Positions 15,487 through 24,433 are shown, counted from the first letter of the stretch. The stretch is DNA of 64,000 nucleotides from Deinococcus cellulosilyticus NBRC 106333 = KACC 11606 (GCF_007990775.1 NZ_BJXB01000023.1:27266-91265); one strand, 5' to 3'. Program-made: numbers and translations. Notes: generated by a model not told the origin, from the letters alone.

Positions 15487-18400
15487 GATCCGATGTGTCC
15501 TGTGGGTTGTGGCAAAACGGCTTGCAAGATGGTGGACACCCCGCGTTTGATGGCTGTGGACCTGGAGGTGTCTTCCATCCCTTTGACGTGAATTTCATCA
15601 AGCCCGATCACCTGCACCAAGATCCGCTGTTCTTGTGGCCTATTGGATTGGGTGCCGGACAGTCCAGGGGGCAACAGCAGGTCGCCTGGCTTGGGCAGCA
15701 AAGGGGTCAGCAAAGGGGTGCCTCCTGGGATTGGGGCGCCAGTGGGTTTCACGGTGGGTGTGACAGGCGGCGTTTTGGATGGTTTGGGCTGAGGTGTCTT
15801 GCTGGGCTTGGGGGTGGTTTTCGGAGATGCCGGCTTGGGGGTGAAGACCTCTGAGGGTTTGGGGATCACTGGTGGAAGCAGGGGGGTGGTCTTCTTGGGG
15901 GTGGTTTGCTTCTGAGGGGGCCCATACACCGGCTTCTGGGTGTTTTTTTTCGGGGTGGTTTTGGGGGGTGCAGGTTTGGGGGCTTTCAGGTTGGTGGTGG
16001 CCTCCAGGAATGCACTCCACCACGCCGTTTCATCGGTGATGGCTTTGCCCTCTTTCAAGAGCTCCATGTGCAGGTGGATGCCATCTGCTGCACCTGAATT
16101 GCCCTCGATGCCCAACAGGTCCCCTTCTTTCAGCACCTGTCCGGCTTTGACTTTGATGGCGTCCAGGTGGGCCAGCCTTGCAACCATGCCGTTTTTGAGC
16201 TTCAATTCCAGCATGTTGCCGTACCCATCGTTTTGGTTGTTGTCTTTGGTGCCCGGAAGGGCCCTGAGCACCTGGGCACCAATGAACGGGTTTTTGATGG
16301 GGTCTTTGGTGCTTTTGTTGCCGATGCGGAAATCAACCCCCTGGTGGGTGGCTGGCAGGCCGGGGTACTGCTTGCGGATCTGCTGGCTGTAAGGGGTGCC
16401 CACTTCCAGGTTGATCTTTGTGGCCCCGAGGGTGGTGAGGGCCGTGGTGATGTTGGTGCTGCTCTTGAGGGCGGTGGGGTTCAACTGGCTCAAGTCATGA
16501 TCCGGGGTTTCTTTGCCTGGTTGGGGGACCGTGCGGGATGCTGGCTGGGCATCAAACTGGGTGGCTTGGCCCACCAGTGCATTGAAGATCTTCAGGCCAT
16601 AGTGGTAGTCGCTGATCCCGTCTGCATGGGGCTTTTGGCTGAACTGCTTGGGCAACAGCAGTTTGCCGTCTTTCATCATGCCGTTCCAGTTGCCGCCGTT
16701 GTGCCACAAGGCACCCACGGCTGCAGCAACCATGATGTCCCGCTCGGCTTCGCTGCCGAACTTGGTGCCTTGCTTTTCATACTTGGCCCGGACCTGTTTG
16801 GTGTAATCATTGATGAAACCCCGGGCAATCTTTTCGGCTTCTTCTGGGTGGTCGGTGATCCACTGGCGTGCCTCTTGCAGGTTGGTGAGGGGCTTGCCAT
16901 CGGCGCCTTTGATTTCATAGCCCAAGTACTTCTTGTCGTAATCCCCTGCAGGATTGGGGTTTTTCGGATCCCACCCAATCAAATTTTGGGCCTGCAGCTG
17001 GTAAACGCCCCGGGCTGAGCCTTTGTCCATGTTGGGGTTTCTGCCGCCTGTGCTCTCCACCATCCCGAGGGCCCAAAGGGTGCGGTCCTGGGGCACTTGG
17101 GCGGTGGACTTCACCATCCATTGCTGGCTGTTGCCGCCTGGATTCCCATTGAGTTTTCCTTCTTGCAGGATGGAGTTGGTGTCCAGCACCCCTGCGGCAA
17201 GCTTGGCAAGGTCGGACCTGAATTTTGCCAGCTGGTTTTCGAGGGTGCCGGTGAGTTTCAGGCTGGTGGCTGAGTTCAGCCATTCGGTTTCCTTCACGCT
17301 GGCATCTTTGTACCGGGTGGAGTAGTCCAGGTAATTGCGGCCTTGCGGGTCTTCCATTGGGCCGGCTTTTGAGAAGTTCCCGGTCTGCTTCTGGGCTTCT
17401 TTGAAGGTGCCCACGAAGCTGCCTTTTTGCCCGAGGAACTGCAGCTGCTGGTCTCCTTCAAGTCCCCAATCGGACAACATGCCGGACAGGATGGCTGCGT
17501 TGCCGCCCGAAGCGTCATACATGGCCTGGGCCAGTTTGGTTTTGCTGGCCCCGCTGCCCCGTCCAGCCCGAATCAAATTCAGGGCTTGCTGGAAGGCCAT
17601 GAATGGGCTGCTTTTCTGCAGGGACTCATACCCTTTGGCTTCATCCCCAGTGAGCCCCAGTTCCTTGGCGGAAAAGCCTCCTGTGCTCTGGAACAGGTAG
17701 GCTTGCTGGGCGTAATTGTCCTTGCCGGTGATGCCTCCCATGAGGCTGTCCATTGCTTTGGCCCCTGCCTCGCCCTGCAGGGCCCGGTTGCCGGTGCCGG
17801 CCAGGGCTTGCTGCAAACCGGCCATGTATTGCAGGCTTTGCTGGTTGCTGGTGATGCCGTTTTTGTAGTTGGCTTCGGCGTAATTCACCAGTTGCCGGAT
17901 GGTGTCACTTCCAGCCACCCCCACCTTGATGCCTTCAGAGATCGCCATTTTCAGGGTCTCCAGACCTTTGAGGTTGTCGCCCCTGCCGAGGGCCCCGGTG
18001 AGGCTGAGGGTCCGTCCAGCTTGGGCGGTGACGCCTTCATCCATGCCCGTCACCCGGCTAAATTTCAGCAGGTTGGTGACATCCCCACGCATTCCACCTG
18101 GGAGGTTGTAGGTGGCGGCAACCTGTCCGGCATCGGCTGCGGTGTAACCCAGTTTTGCCAGTTCAGGCAAGGTGAGCAGGTCTTTGCCGCGGAACAGGGT
18201 GAGGGGTTCTTTCTCGTAACCGTATTGGCGTGCCAGGTCTGCATCTGCCTGCACGGTGCGGCGTGCCACGTCATTGGAGCGGGTGATGCTCCTGTCCAGG
18301 TAATTGACGGCGCCCATCGTTCCACCGATCACCAGACCGGGGATGCCAAGCCTTCCAAGCACACTGCCCATCAGTCCACCGGTGCGGAACATGCTGAGGG

Positions 18401-19157
18401 CCTGCAAAGCCATGTTTGCCGCACCGCCACCTTCACTGCCAGCGTCTGCAGGGGGTGGGCCGCCAGGTGCCCCGGGCCCACCTCCACCTGCAGGGCCAGG
18501 TCCTGGATTTGGGTTGGTGTTGCGGTAAGCTTCTTTGGCGTCCTGCAGGGCCTTGGTGAGTTCGTTGATGCGGTTGGTGAGTTCCTGAACGCGCTGCTGG
18601 TCGGCTCCACCCTGCGCGGCTTGCCCAAGCAGGCTTTGTGCAATCCCCAAGCGGCGCTGGATGCTCACAAAGTCGCTGGGCCTGCTGGCTGCATTCAGGT
18701 AAGCATCTGTGGTAATCAGGTTGCCTTGCACGCGCTGCAGCAACCCATCAGGGCTGTTGTCTTTCAGGGGGTTGGTCCTGCTGGGGCTTCCAGCTGGGCC
18801 TGGGTGGTTTTTGAGGTCCTGAAGCTGCTTGAGGATTTCGGGCAGGATGGTGTGGTTCTGGCCGGCTTGCAGGGCTTTGATTTCTTTGACCACATCTCCA
18901 AGGCCTGTTCCTGCAGCACCCTGAACGGCAGCAATGTCCTGAAAGCCTTTGATGATGTCTGGAAGCATGTTTTTGACTTCCCTGAGGGTGTCTGCTGCAT
19001 GCTTGAAAGCTTCGTCCATGACTTTGGCGGCTTCTCCTCCAGATTCAGCCATGCGTTTTTGGGCGGAATCCACCTCTCCAGCCTGACGCTTGATGTCTTC
19101 CAGGCCGTCTGCGTGGGCATTCACGCCTACATCAATGGTGACTTTTGCGTTACTCAC
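15483..19157 (-). CDS. Tail tape measure protein with lytic transglycosylase and M23 peptidase domains
   Basis: A 1224-residue protein that sets tail length and helps open the cell wall during DNA entry. Residues about 1-230 are coiled-coil and Gly/Pro-rich; 280-650 are Ala/Gly-rich helices with a hydrophobic segment. Around 690-790 is a lysozyme-like transglycosylase domain with the likely catalytic Glu in GMVESTGGRNPN followed by GSARGVYQLQ. At 915-1040 is an M23/LytM endopeptidase with zinc ligands in HQGVDFRIG (His near 938) and GIHLHMEL (HxH near 1026-1028). The C-terminal 180 residues are a Pro/Lys/Thr linker and a short end domain. It follows the chaperone genes directly. Confidence 0.88.
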   Translation of the reverse strand: MSNAKVTIDVGVNAHADGLEDIKRQAGEVDSAQKRMAESGGEAAKVMDEAFKHAADTLREVKNMLPDIIKGFQDIAAVQGAAGTGLGDVVKEIKALQAGQNHTILPEILKQLQDLKNHPGPAGSPSRTNPLKDNSPDGLLQRVQGNLITTDAYLNAASRPSDFVSIQRRLGIAQSLLGQAAQGGADQQRVQELTNRINELTKALQDAKEAYRNTNPNPGPGPAGGGGPGAPGGPPPADAGSEGGGAANMALQALSMFRTGGLMGSVLGRLGIPGLVIGGTMGAVNYLDRSITRSNDVARRTVQADADLARQYGYEKEPLTLFRGKDLLTLPELAKLGYTAADAGQVAATYNLPGGMRGDVTNLLKFSRVTGMDEGVTAQAGRTLSLTGALGRGDNLKGLETLKMAISEGIKVGVAGSDTIRQLVNYAEANYKNGITSNQQSLQYMAGLQQALAGTGNRALQGEAGAKAMDSLMGGITGKDNYAQQAYLFQSTGGFSAKELGLTGDEAKGYESLQKSSPFMAFQQALNLIRAGRGSGASKTKLAQAMYDASGGNAAILSGMLSDWGLEGDQQLQFLGQKGSFVGTFKEAQKQTGNFSKAGPMEDPQGRNYLDYSTRYKDASVKETEWLNSATSLKLTGTLENQLAKFRSDLAKLAAGVLDTNSILQEGKLNGNPGGNSQQWMVKSTAQVPQDRTLWALGMVESTGGRNPNMDKGSARGVYQLQAQNLIGWDPKNPNPAGDYDKKYLGYEIKGADGKPLTNLQEARQWITDHPEEAEKIARGFINDYTKQVRAKYEKQGTKFGSEAERDIMVAAAVGALWHNGGNWNGMMKDGKLLLPKQFSQKPHADGISDYHYGLKIFNALVGQATQFDAQPASRTVPQPGKETPDHDLSQLNPTALKSSTNITTALTTLGATKINLEVGTPYSQQIRKQYPGLPATHQGVDFRIGNKSTKDPIKNPFIGAQVLRALPGTKDNNQNDGYGNMLELKLKNGMVARLAHLDAIKVKAGQVLKEGDLLGIEGNSGAADGIHLHMELLKEGKAITDETAWWSAFLEATTNLKAPKPAPPKTTPKKNTQKPVYGPPQKQTTPKKTTPLLPPVIPKPSEVFTPKPASPKTTPKPSKTPQPKPSKTPPVTPTVKPTGAPIPGGTPLLTPLLPKPGDLLLPPGLSGTQSNRPQEQRILVQVIGLDEIHVKGMEDTSRSTAIKRGVSTILQAVLPQPTGHIGS

Positions 19158-19443
19158 TGCTCCGGCGCTCCTTTGGCATGTACGTGCCGCGAGGACCTGT
19201 GAAACCAGTGCCGCCTGGCAGGGATGCTTTCACAGCTTTCTCGTGTGCAAATTTTTCTCGGATGGTTTGCAGGGTTTTGTGGTCTTTGATGGCCTGGTGG
19301 TACTCGGGGTCCTCCATTGCCAGCACGAACACCGCCAATTCTGGCGTCAGGGTGTCACTGCCCGGGATTCCCAGACTCTTGAGGGGATCACGGTTCAGTG
19401 CTTTGGCTGCCCTCCAGATCAGTTGGGTTGCTGTTTGGTCCAC
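19150..19443 (-). CDS. Tail-assembly chaperone, second frame (gpT-like)
   Basis: The second frame of the pair between tube and tape measure genes. From its GTG at 19443 it encodes 97 residues, but the frame is open and protein-like upstream to about 19484 (NDFDQAHSDLLETVDQTATQ), where no start codon exists. That suggests it is normally reached by a +1 ribosomal frameshift from the preceding frame. Chaperones of this kind (lambda G/GT, Mu gp41/42) coat the tape measure protein during tail assembly and are not in the virion. It overlaps the tape measure start by 8 nt. Confidence 0.6.
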   Translation of the reverse strand: MDQTATQLIWRAAKALNRDPLKSLGIPGSDTLTPELAVFVLAMEDPEYHQAIKDHKTLQTIREKFAHEKAVKASLPGGTGFTGPRGTYMPKERRSSE

Positions 19444-19804
19444 CGTTTCCAGCAGATCGCTGTGCGCCTGGTCGAAATCGTTCGCGGTTCACAATGAAAT
19501 CCGCATACACCTCCCACAGCACATGCTCTTGGTGCTCTGCCAGGGTGCCGATTTCCAGCAGGCGCTCTCCGCCTTCGGTGGTCCACCATCCTTCAGGGGC
19601 CGTGTCGATGATGAATTCCAGGGTGCAGAGCGCTTCTGTGAGGCTGCGCTCCGTCTGGGGCATGTCTTCCCACTTGTAAGGGGCACACAGCTGGGTTTTG
19701 CGTTTCCCGATTTGGATGCGTTCATACAGGGTGGGAATGTGGTAGGTCACGGGGCCGTTGAGCTTGGGGTCCGTTGAGGACTGGACATTGAAAGTAAACT
19801 GCAT
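19388..19804 (-). CDS. Tail-assembly chaperone, first frame (gpG-like)
   Basis: A 138-residue protein (MQFTFNVQSSTDPKLNGPVT...) upstream of the tape measure gene. Its first 110 residues form a compact mixed fold (YERIQIGKRKTQLCAPYKWE, LCTLEFIIDTAPEGWW); its last 28 residues are low-complexity Gly/Ser/Asn/Pro and look like an out-of-frame tail. UUU CGA at 19477-19472 is a plausible +1 slip site (UUU to UUC with a slow CGA in the A site), which would yield a 217-residue fusion with the second frame. Position and layout fit the G/GT chaperone pair of long-tailed phages. A TGTTACGG late element lies 23 nt before the ATG. Confidence 0.65.
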   Translation of the reverse strand: MQFTFNVQSSTDPKLNGPVTYHIPTLYERIQIGKRKTQLCAPYKWEDMPQTERSLTEALCTLEFIIDTAPEGWWTTEGGERLLEIGTLAEHQEHVLWEVYADFIVNRERFRPGAQRSAGNGGPNSNPTDLEGSQSTEP

Positions 19805-19827
19805 GTTTCCAGTGTCCAGCGCAACTG

Positions 19828-19835
19828 CCGTAACA
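19828..19835 (-). promoter_or_regulatory. Late element TGTTACGG of the chaperone-tape measure operon
   Basis: Ends 23 nt before the ATG at 19804. Confidence 0.5.
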
Positions 19836-20106
19836 ATGCTACAATTTTTCTCTGAACGGCTGTTTTGAGGTGTGTCAAGTAGCAGAGATTCTTTGGGTTG
19901 TTAAATTTTTACAGTTTGTACTTGATATTCTTATGCACTCAAGAATCCATGATATGAATATCACGATTCTTATATAATTTGTACGGGAAATCCCTGATCT
20001 TCTCATGCTTCAATACAATGCAGCATTAGGTATTTTTTACTAACATGAAAACAATTAAAATCATGATGCTAAGATTAAGCTTCTCACACAATTTGATTTT
20101 TTTGCA
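19836..20106. other. AT-rich intergenic stretch with a stem-loop at 19941-19971
   Basis: About 270 bp, clearly more AT-rich than the virion genes. AAGAATC-CA-TGATAT pairs with ATATCA-C-GATTCTT around GA. No coding frame is seen. The base composition marks the boundary of the inserted nuclease gene. Confidence 0.5.
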
Positions 20107-20115
20107 TGTTATACT
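20107..20115 (+). promoter_or_regulatory. Extended -10 promoter TGTTATACT
   Basis: A TGn-TATACT extended -10 about 49 nt before the start of the lipoprotein nuclease gene. No good -35 box is visible, as is common with extended -10 promoters. Confidence 0.5.
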
Positions 20116-20163
20116 TTCCTTCGCCTGTTCCAAATACAGGAAATTCAATTAATGGAGTTTACA

Positions 20164-21096
20164 ATGACTAAAAAGACCGCCCTGCTCCTATCTGTCTTTG
20201 CTGCCCTTTTAGCCTCTTGCGGCAACAATAAAATTGATGCCAGCTTTGAAAAGGCACAAATTATTAAAGATTCTGAGACAGGAGAAGTTTTGTATTTCTC
20301 AGGTGGTGGAAAGGAAGCTGAGGATTTTCAGAACACGATGATTCAACAGGAAATCCAGAGGCAGACCCCTGAAGATGCCAAATACTATCAAGCCATTCAG
20401 CAAGCTGGTGGTTTCGGACCCTTCCACCTCAAAATCATGAACGGTGACTCCAGAGAACTCAACGATTTCTTTGAGAAAAGCCACCTGAACTTCGTGGATG
20501 AAACCAGCAGCCTGGAAAAACAGGCCATCACCGACTGTCCACGGCTTTTCCCACCCGAGGACCGAGGCTTGCGCAAAGTCGGGCGTCAACTGTCCATGAT
20601 TGACAGCATTGGTCGCCCACAGAACGCTCAAATCTGGTACCCACCGAAACCCCAAAGCCTTTACAGCAGGGTCGCCTGCCAACAGCAGGTTGGTGCCATG
20701 GGACAAACAGGAGACCAGGGTGGTCACTTGATCGGCTACACCCTGAGTGGTTACAACAAACGGGCCAACATGGTGCCTCAAAATGGCAATTTCAACACAG
20801 GTTATTGGCGGGTGATTGAAGGCTACATCAGAGAATGCATGAACAGCAAATCTGCGACCAGCGTTCACCCTGTCTTGTACCGGGTGGGTGTGGCTTACCC
20901 CAACAATACCACTGTGCGTCCTGACCGCTTCACCCTTACACTCCACAAATACAAGATTGTTCTGGGCATCACCACGCCCGTTCCTGAATACACCATCCTG
21001 GCTGTTTTCCAAAATCAGCCTCAGGGTGGACCCAATGGTCCTGTCTTCGCCGCCAACCTGCGGGCAGACTTGAGATCCAAAAACTTCTGTCTTTGA
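20164..21096 (+). CDS. Secreted lipoprotein DNA/RNA non-specific endonuclease
   Basis: A 310-residue lipoprotein. The N-terminus MTKKTALLLSVFAALLASC is a signal peptide with lipobox LASC, so the mature protein should be anchored by Cys19 outside the cytoplasmic membrane. Residues about 185-225 carry a nuclease core related to the DRGH family: DQGGHLIGYTLSGYNK (catalytic His in GGH), then NMVPQNGNFNTGYWRVIEGY, with the metal-binding Asn and downstream Glu expected in NucA/EndA-type enzymes. I chose the ATG at 20164 (GGAG 8 nt upstream) over an in-frame ATG 12 nt earlier. It lies convergent to a SUKH-family gene, a typical nuclease-toxin immunity partner. Not a virion gene. Confidence 0.78.
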   Translation: MTKKTALLLSVFAALLASCGNNKIDASFEKAQIIKDSETGEVLYFSGGGKEAEDFQNTMIQQEIQRQTPEDAKYYQAIQQAGGFGPFHLKIMNGDSRELNDFFEKSHLNFVDETSSLEKQAITDCPRLFPPEDRGLRKVGRQLSMIDSIGRPQNAQIWYPPKPQSLYSRVACQQQVGAMGQTGDQGGHLIGYTLSGYNKRANMVPQNGNFNTGYWRVIEGYIRECMNSKSATSVHPVLYRVGVAYPNNTTVRPDRFTLTLHKYKIVLGITTPVPEYTILAVFQNQPQGGPNGPVFAANLRADLRSKNFCL

Positions 21097-21113
21097 TATG
21101 CAAACTTCACTGG

Positions 21114-21140
21114 GGGTTAGGCTTGAAGCCTAACCCTTTT
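21114..21140. terminator. Bidirectional intrinsic terminator
   Basis: GGGTTAGGC-TTGAA-GCCTAACCC (21114-21136), perfect 9-bp stem, followed by TTTT on the + strand. It separates the convergent nuclease and SUKH genes and overlaps the 3' end of the latter. Confidence 0.8.
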
Positions 21141-21786
21141 GCCATTGATCGAGCGCCATGAAAAGGTTGGGGGCCAATTCACCATCGACCCTGGCTTTCA
21201 AGGATTTGGACTCTTCTCCATCCACGTCCACCCCTTCAAATCCCCACTCCCCCTGCTGGTACTTGCTAAGCAACCAGCCTAAAAAGCCTTCAAATGAGGA
21301 GGCAAGCACATGCACATGGTCTTCATCTGACCCAAAACTGATCACCTGTCCTGGTGTGCCCTGCTTGTCGGGATCAAAATCAAAGCCCAGGTAATTCCCA
21401 CACCAATCTGTGGCAAAAGGGAGACGCAACGGACTGATGGGGATGGGCTTGGCGTACCCCGCCGGAAAAGCCCGCTGCCACTCAAAGGTGGGTTCTTCCG
21501 GCAATTGCCTTTTGATGTCCTCAAACATCAGCCAGGCCTCTTTGATCTCCTCGAATCCCATCCAAGAGAGGCCCAGAAAAATGCCTTCGATGGTATAAGG
21601 AACCTGACCATTGTGTGTGTGGTAGATGCTGGTGAAATCTTCTGGCACCGCCAATCCCGTGCGTTTCTGCAGGTCCTCCCAATCCAGTGGACAGGCCAGC
21701 GGCATCAAGGTTGGGAGTGCTTCTGGGTATTGGTTTTGCAGCCACTCCATCAGCTGTTCCCATAAATTTAAGGTGGAATTGGTCAT
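21130..21786 (-). CDS. SUKH (SMI1/KNR4-type) protein, possible immunity protein
   Basis: A 218-residue cytoplasmic protein of the SUKH superfamily. The signature is clear: LQKRTGLAVPEDFTSIYHTH-NGQ near residues 39-61, then FLGLSWMGFEEIKEAW and PFATDWCGNYLGFDFDPDKQ with GQVISFG and SSFEGFLGWLL. Many SUKH proteins neutralise nuclease toxins of polymorphic or secreted toxin systems, and the adjacent convergent gene encodes a lipoprotein nuclease, so an immunity role is a reasonable inference. A second, non-toxin role (for example in cell-wall regulation) cannot be excluded. The gene is separated from the tube gene by a terminator and about 170 bp. Confidence 0.75.
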   Translation of the reverse strand: MTNSTLNLWEQLMEWLQNQYPEALPTLMPLACPLDWEDLQKRTGLAVPEDFTSIYHTHNGQVPYTIEGIFLGLSWMGFEEIKEAWLMFEDIKRQLPEEPTFEWQRAFPAGYAKPIPISPLRLPFATDWCGNYLGFDFDPDKQGTPGQVISFGSDEDHVHVLASSFEGFLGWLLSKYQQGEWGFEGVDVDGEESKSLKARVDGELAPNLFMALDQWQKG

Positions 21787-21920
21787 CTGCCCAGCTTAAA
21801 TCGAAACCATGAAAGTGGCATTTGATGGATTTTTCCCTCTTCCAGCCGGGAACGCACGGCTTCTGTCGAGATGACAGGTCCACTGGAGCAATCCTCACAG
21901 CGCTTGCTCCAACAAAAACA

Positions 21921-21942
21921 AAACGCCCCAGACGGGGCGTTT
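21921..21942. terminator. Terminator after the tail tube gene
   Basis: AAACGCCCC-AGAC-GGGGCGTTT, a 9-bp stem 15 nt beyond the tube stop codon. On the minus strand it is followed by a G/T-rich tail. Confidence 0.75.
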
Positions 21943-21957
21943 CATGTCACCTGGGGT

Positions 21958-22476
21958 TTACCTGGTGCGGGTGACGCGCTTGTTGGTCAGGGCATCATTG
22001 AGTTTGCTTCTGGCGCTGGCGGTGGTGGTGTTCTGGGGGGTGGCGTTGGTGCCCACACCGCCGCCGTTGCCGTCCTCAATTCGGATGGCCTGGCCTTGCA
22101 CGTTGCTTTCCAGAGGGTTGTTGGCGGCAATGCTCAGGTCCCGTCCACCAATGGTGCAGTCGCGGATCACAAAGATGGTGGTGTTGTCGCTGTCGTCCAG
22201 GGCTTCCAGGTCAAAGGTGGAAAGCTGGGTGATGCCGTTGCCAATGCGCAGTTCCTCGATGGCAGAGTCTTTCCACAGCAGGTTGCTGATGGAGAAGGTC
22301 ACGGCCAGCTGGGTGTGAACGTGTTCTTTGGCTTCTTCCCCACCGATGGTGTAAATGCCCCGGGGGGAGGTGTTCTCGCTGGCGCGGACGCTGGTGCCTT
22401 CGGCAATGGTTTGCCCTGCCAGGTTGATGCGGCACCGGTTGGCCGTGCGGGTGTTGCTGTCATTGATGGCTGCCAT
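21958..22476 (-). CDS. Tail tube protein
   Basis: A 172-residue protein right after the sheath gene, where contractile-tailed phages encode the inner tube. The N-terminal 130 residues are beta-rich (HTQLAVTFSISNLLWKDSAI, NTTIFVIRDCTIGGRDLSIA), consistent with the tube beta-barrel; the C-terminus is a flexible basic tail (NKRVTRTR). AAGGAG lies 8 nt before the ATG. A terminator follows, so this ends the capsid-to-sheath late transcript. The identification relies on order, size and fold pattern rather than on a sequence signature. Confidence 0.65.
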   Translation of the reverse strand: MAAINDSNTRTANRCRINLAGQTIAEGTSVRASENTSPRGIYTIGGEEAKEHVHTQLAVTFSISNLLWKDSAIEELRIGNGITQLSTFDLEALDDSDNTTIFVIRDCTIGGRDLSIAANNPLESNVQGQAIRIEDGNGGGVGTNATPQNTTTASARSKLNDALTNKRVTRTR

Positions 22477-22489
22477 GTTTCAGGTCTCC

Positions 22490-24229
22490 TTATGCAGAGG
22501 CAATGATGCGAATGGGGGTGAGGTAGGCGGTGACGGTGATGAACGCCACTTCTCCAACCGGGTGGGCTTCGTAGGTGACCCCCACCACATCCAGGCCTCC
22601 AGCGCCGTAGATCACTTTGACGTTCTTGTAGGCCGGCTCCGGTTCGCCTTTTTCATTCACTCCAGGGGTGATGAGGCCATCTGGGTTGGTGATGGTGGAC
22701 ACCTGCTCGTTGAGGACACCCACCACCTTGTTGAGGATGGTGTTCACGGTGGCCTGGTTGCCCCGCTCTCCGATTTCGGAGTCCAGGCGGTAACGCACCA
22801 GTTTGCTGAGGGTGAAAGCCACATCCACCCCTTGCTGCTTGGTGAGCACGGCATTGTTGCTGGCGGTGTAGGTGGTGATGGCCTGGGTGCAAACCCAGTT
22901 GCCGGAGATCTCATTGAAGTGGGCGGGGCATGCTCCCATCGAAAGCAGGTCTTCGAGCTCGTCAATGTCGAAGCTGTAGTTGAAGTCAAACACGTCCAGC
23001 TGCTTGTTGGTGGGGGAAATTTCCGGGCGGTTCCCGGCTTTCATGCCTGCAAGCATGGCGGCGTAGTAGTAAGCGGGGTACACTTCGCGCTTGCCGGTGT
23101 CGCGGCTGACCAGGGCGGGTTCGTTGGCAACCACCACCACGTTTTCTTTGCCGAGGGTTTTGCAGAGTTCTTGCACGCTGGCCCGGAACCCGGTTTTGGT
23201 GGTGCTTTTGGTGGGTCCGGCGTACAAGAAGCGTTCTTTGCGGTGGCGTGCATCGGACTGGGAGATGACGTGATCTTTTGCGGCGGCCAGCACCAGGGGG
23301 TTGCCGGTGCCGCACACGATGCTGTGGGTCTCGAAGCGTTTTGCCACTTCAATGGCGGCCAGCCAGTCGCTGAGGGTGGGGGTGGCACCTTCGGATCCAC
23401 CGGTCATGAATTTCCAGCTGTTGACGGCAGTGGGGGTGCCTCCAGTGAACTGGAATTCCAGCAGGCCACTGTCTTCCAGGGCATACTGCAGGGCTTTGCC
23501 GCCAATGGTGAGTTTGGTTTTGTTGCCACTGAGGGTGTAGGTCTGGGCCAGCAGGTCATTGAGGGGGACGTTTCTCAGGAGGCCCACCGCCCGGGCGGAC
23601 CATTCTGCGGTGCTGTTGATGGCAGCAATCAGGTCCTCGGTGCGGTTCACCATGTCGGCGGTGAACACGTTGGTGTCATCACCGACCAGGGTGAGGGTTT
23701 TGTCACCTCCGTCATCGGTGATGGTCACAGAGGGGATGCTGTTGCTGCCCACGTAAGTGAGGTCAATCACGGGCCCGAGGCCCCTGAGGTCTTCACCTTT
23801 GACGTTCAGGAAAGTGTTTTCGCTGTAAAAGTCAATGCTGCCGTCCGTGTTGATGATCTGCTTGAACCGGTTGGCGTTGCCGGGTTTGCCATACAGTTTG
23901 CTTTTCAAGATGCCGTGCCCGAGGTCTGCGGTGGCCTGGGTGGGGTTGCCGACACGGATGAAGTTCACTTCGCTGGCGCCGGCCAGCTGCTGTGAGGGGT
24001 TCATGGTGATTTCCACCAGTTTCGCCCCTTCACCACCAATCAGTTTGGTGCGAATCTCATCGAGGGCCCGAATGACGGTGACATCTTGTGGTTTGCCTCC
24101 AAGGGCAGTGGCAATGACGGTCACGCTGCGGCTGGGGCCAAGGGTGGGCTGCTCCATTGCGTCCACATTGACGGTGGACACCACGCCTGGCACGGAAATG
24201 CGGCGGTTGGCAAAGAAAATGCTGCTCAT
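22490..24229 (-). CDS. Contractile tail sheath protein
   Basis: A 579-residue sheath subunit. N-terminal SVPGVVSTVNVDAMEQPTLG followed by VTVIATALGG, and a mid-protein GSEGATPTLSDWLAAIEVAK with a later Ala-rich fold (VVVANEPALVSRDTGKREVY) and C-terminal AHPVGEVAFITVTAYLTPIR are the recurrent blocks of tail sheath proteins; the last block is the conserved subtilisin-like/handshake end. Sheath subunits surround the tube and shorten on infection. The ATG at 24229 overlaps the stop of the small upstream gene (TGATG) and has GAGGT upstream. Its presence identifies the phage as myovirus-like. Confidence 0.88.
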   Translation of the reverse strand: MSSIFFANRRISVPGVVSTVNVDAMEQPTLGPSRSVTVIATALGGKPQDVTVIRALDEIRTKLIGGEGAKLVEITMNPSQQLAGASEVNFIRVGNPTQATADLGHGILKSKLYGKPGNANRFKQIINTDGSIDFYSENTFLNVKGEDLRGLGPVIDLTYVGSNSIPSVTITDDGGDKTLTLVGDDTNVFTADMVNRTEDLIAAINSTAEWSARAVGLLRNVPLNDLLAQTYTLSGNKTKLTIGGKALQYALEDSGLLEFQFTGGTPTAVNSWKFMTGGSEGATPTLSDWLAAIEVAKRFETHSIVCGTGNPLVLAAAKDHVISQSDARHRKERFLYAGPTKSTTKTGFRASVQELCKTLGKENVVVVANEPALVSRDTGKREVYPAYYYAAMLAGMKAGNRPEISPTNKQLDVFDFNYSFDIDELEDLLSMGACPAHFNEISGNWVCTQAITTYTASNNAVLTKQQGVDVAFTLSKLVRYRLDSEIGERGNQATVNTILNKVVGVLNEQVSTITNPDGLITPGVNEKGEPEPAYKNVKVIYGAGGLDVVGVTYEAHPVGEVAFITVTAYLTPIRIIASA

Positions 24230-24411
24230 CACTTGACCTCACTTTTCAGCAGGTTGTGAACCCGGTTTTGCCAGTCTTTGAGGGTGTGTTTTTCGCTTTT
24301 GGCGGCATGCCGGAGGGCGCTGGCAACAATGCTGGGCACGTTGTTTTCAGCAATGTAGTCTTCGAGGGAAAGAATTCGCTCCTGTTCCTGTTTTTGGGTC
24401 TCGTCTGCCAT
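24229..24411 (-). CDS. Small sheath-coupled protein
   Basis: A 60-residue charged helical protein (MADETQKQEQERILSLEDYI...) translated just before the sheath gene, whose ATG overlaps its TGA. No family is recognised. It is the first gene of its unit: a TCTTACGG element lies exactly 22 nt before its ATG. A role as sheath assembly partner, or simply as a leader gene that delivers ribosomes to the highly expressed sheath gene, is plausible. Confidence 0.6.
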   Translation of the reverse strand: MADETQKQEQERILSLEDYIAENNVPSIVASALRHAAKSEKHTLKDWQNRVHNLLKSEVK

Positions 24412-24433
24412 GCTTTCAACGTATGGACCACTG

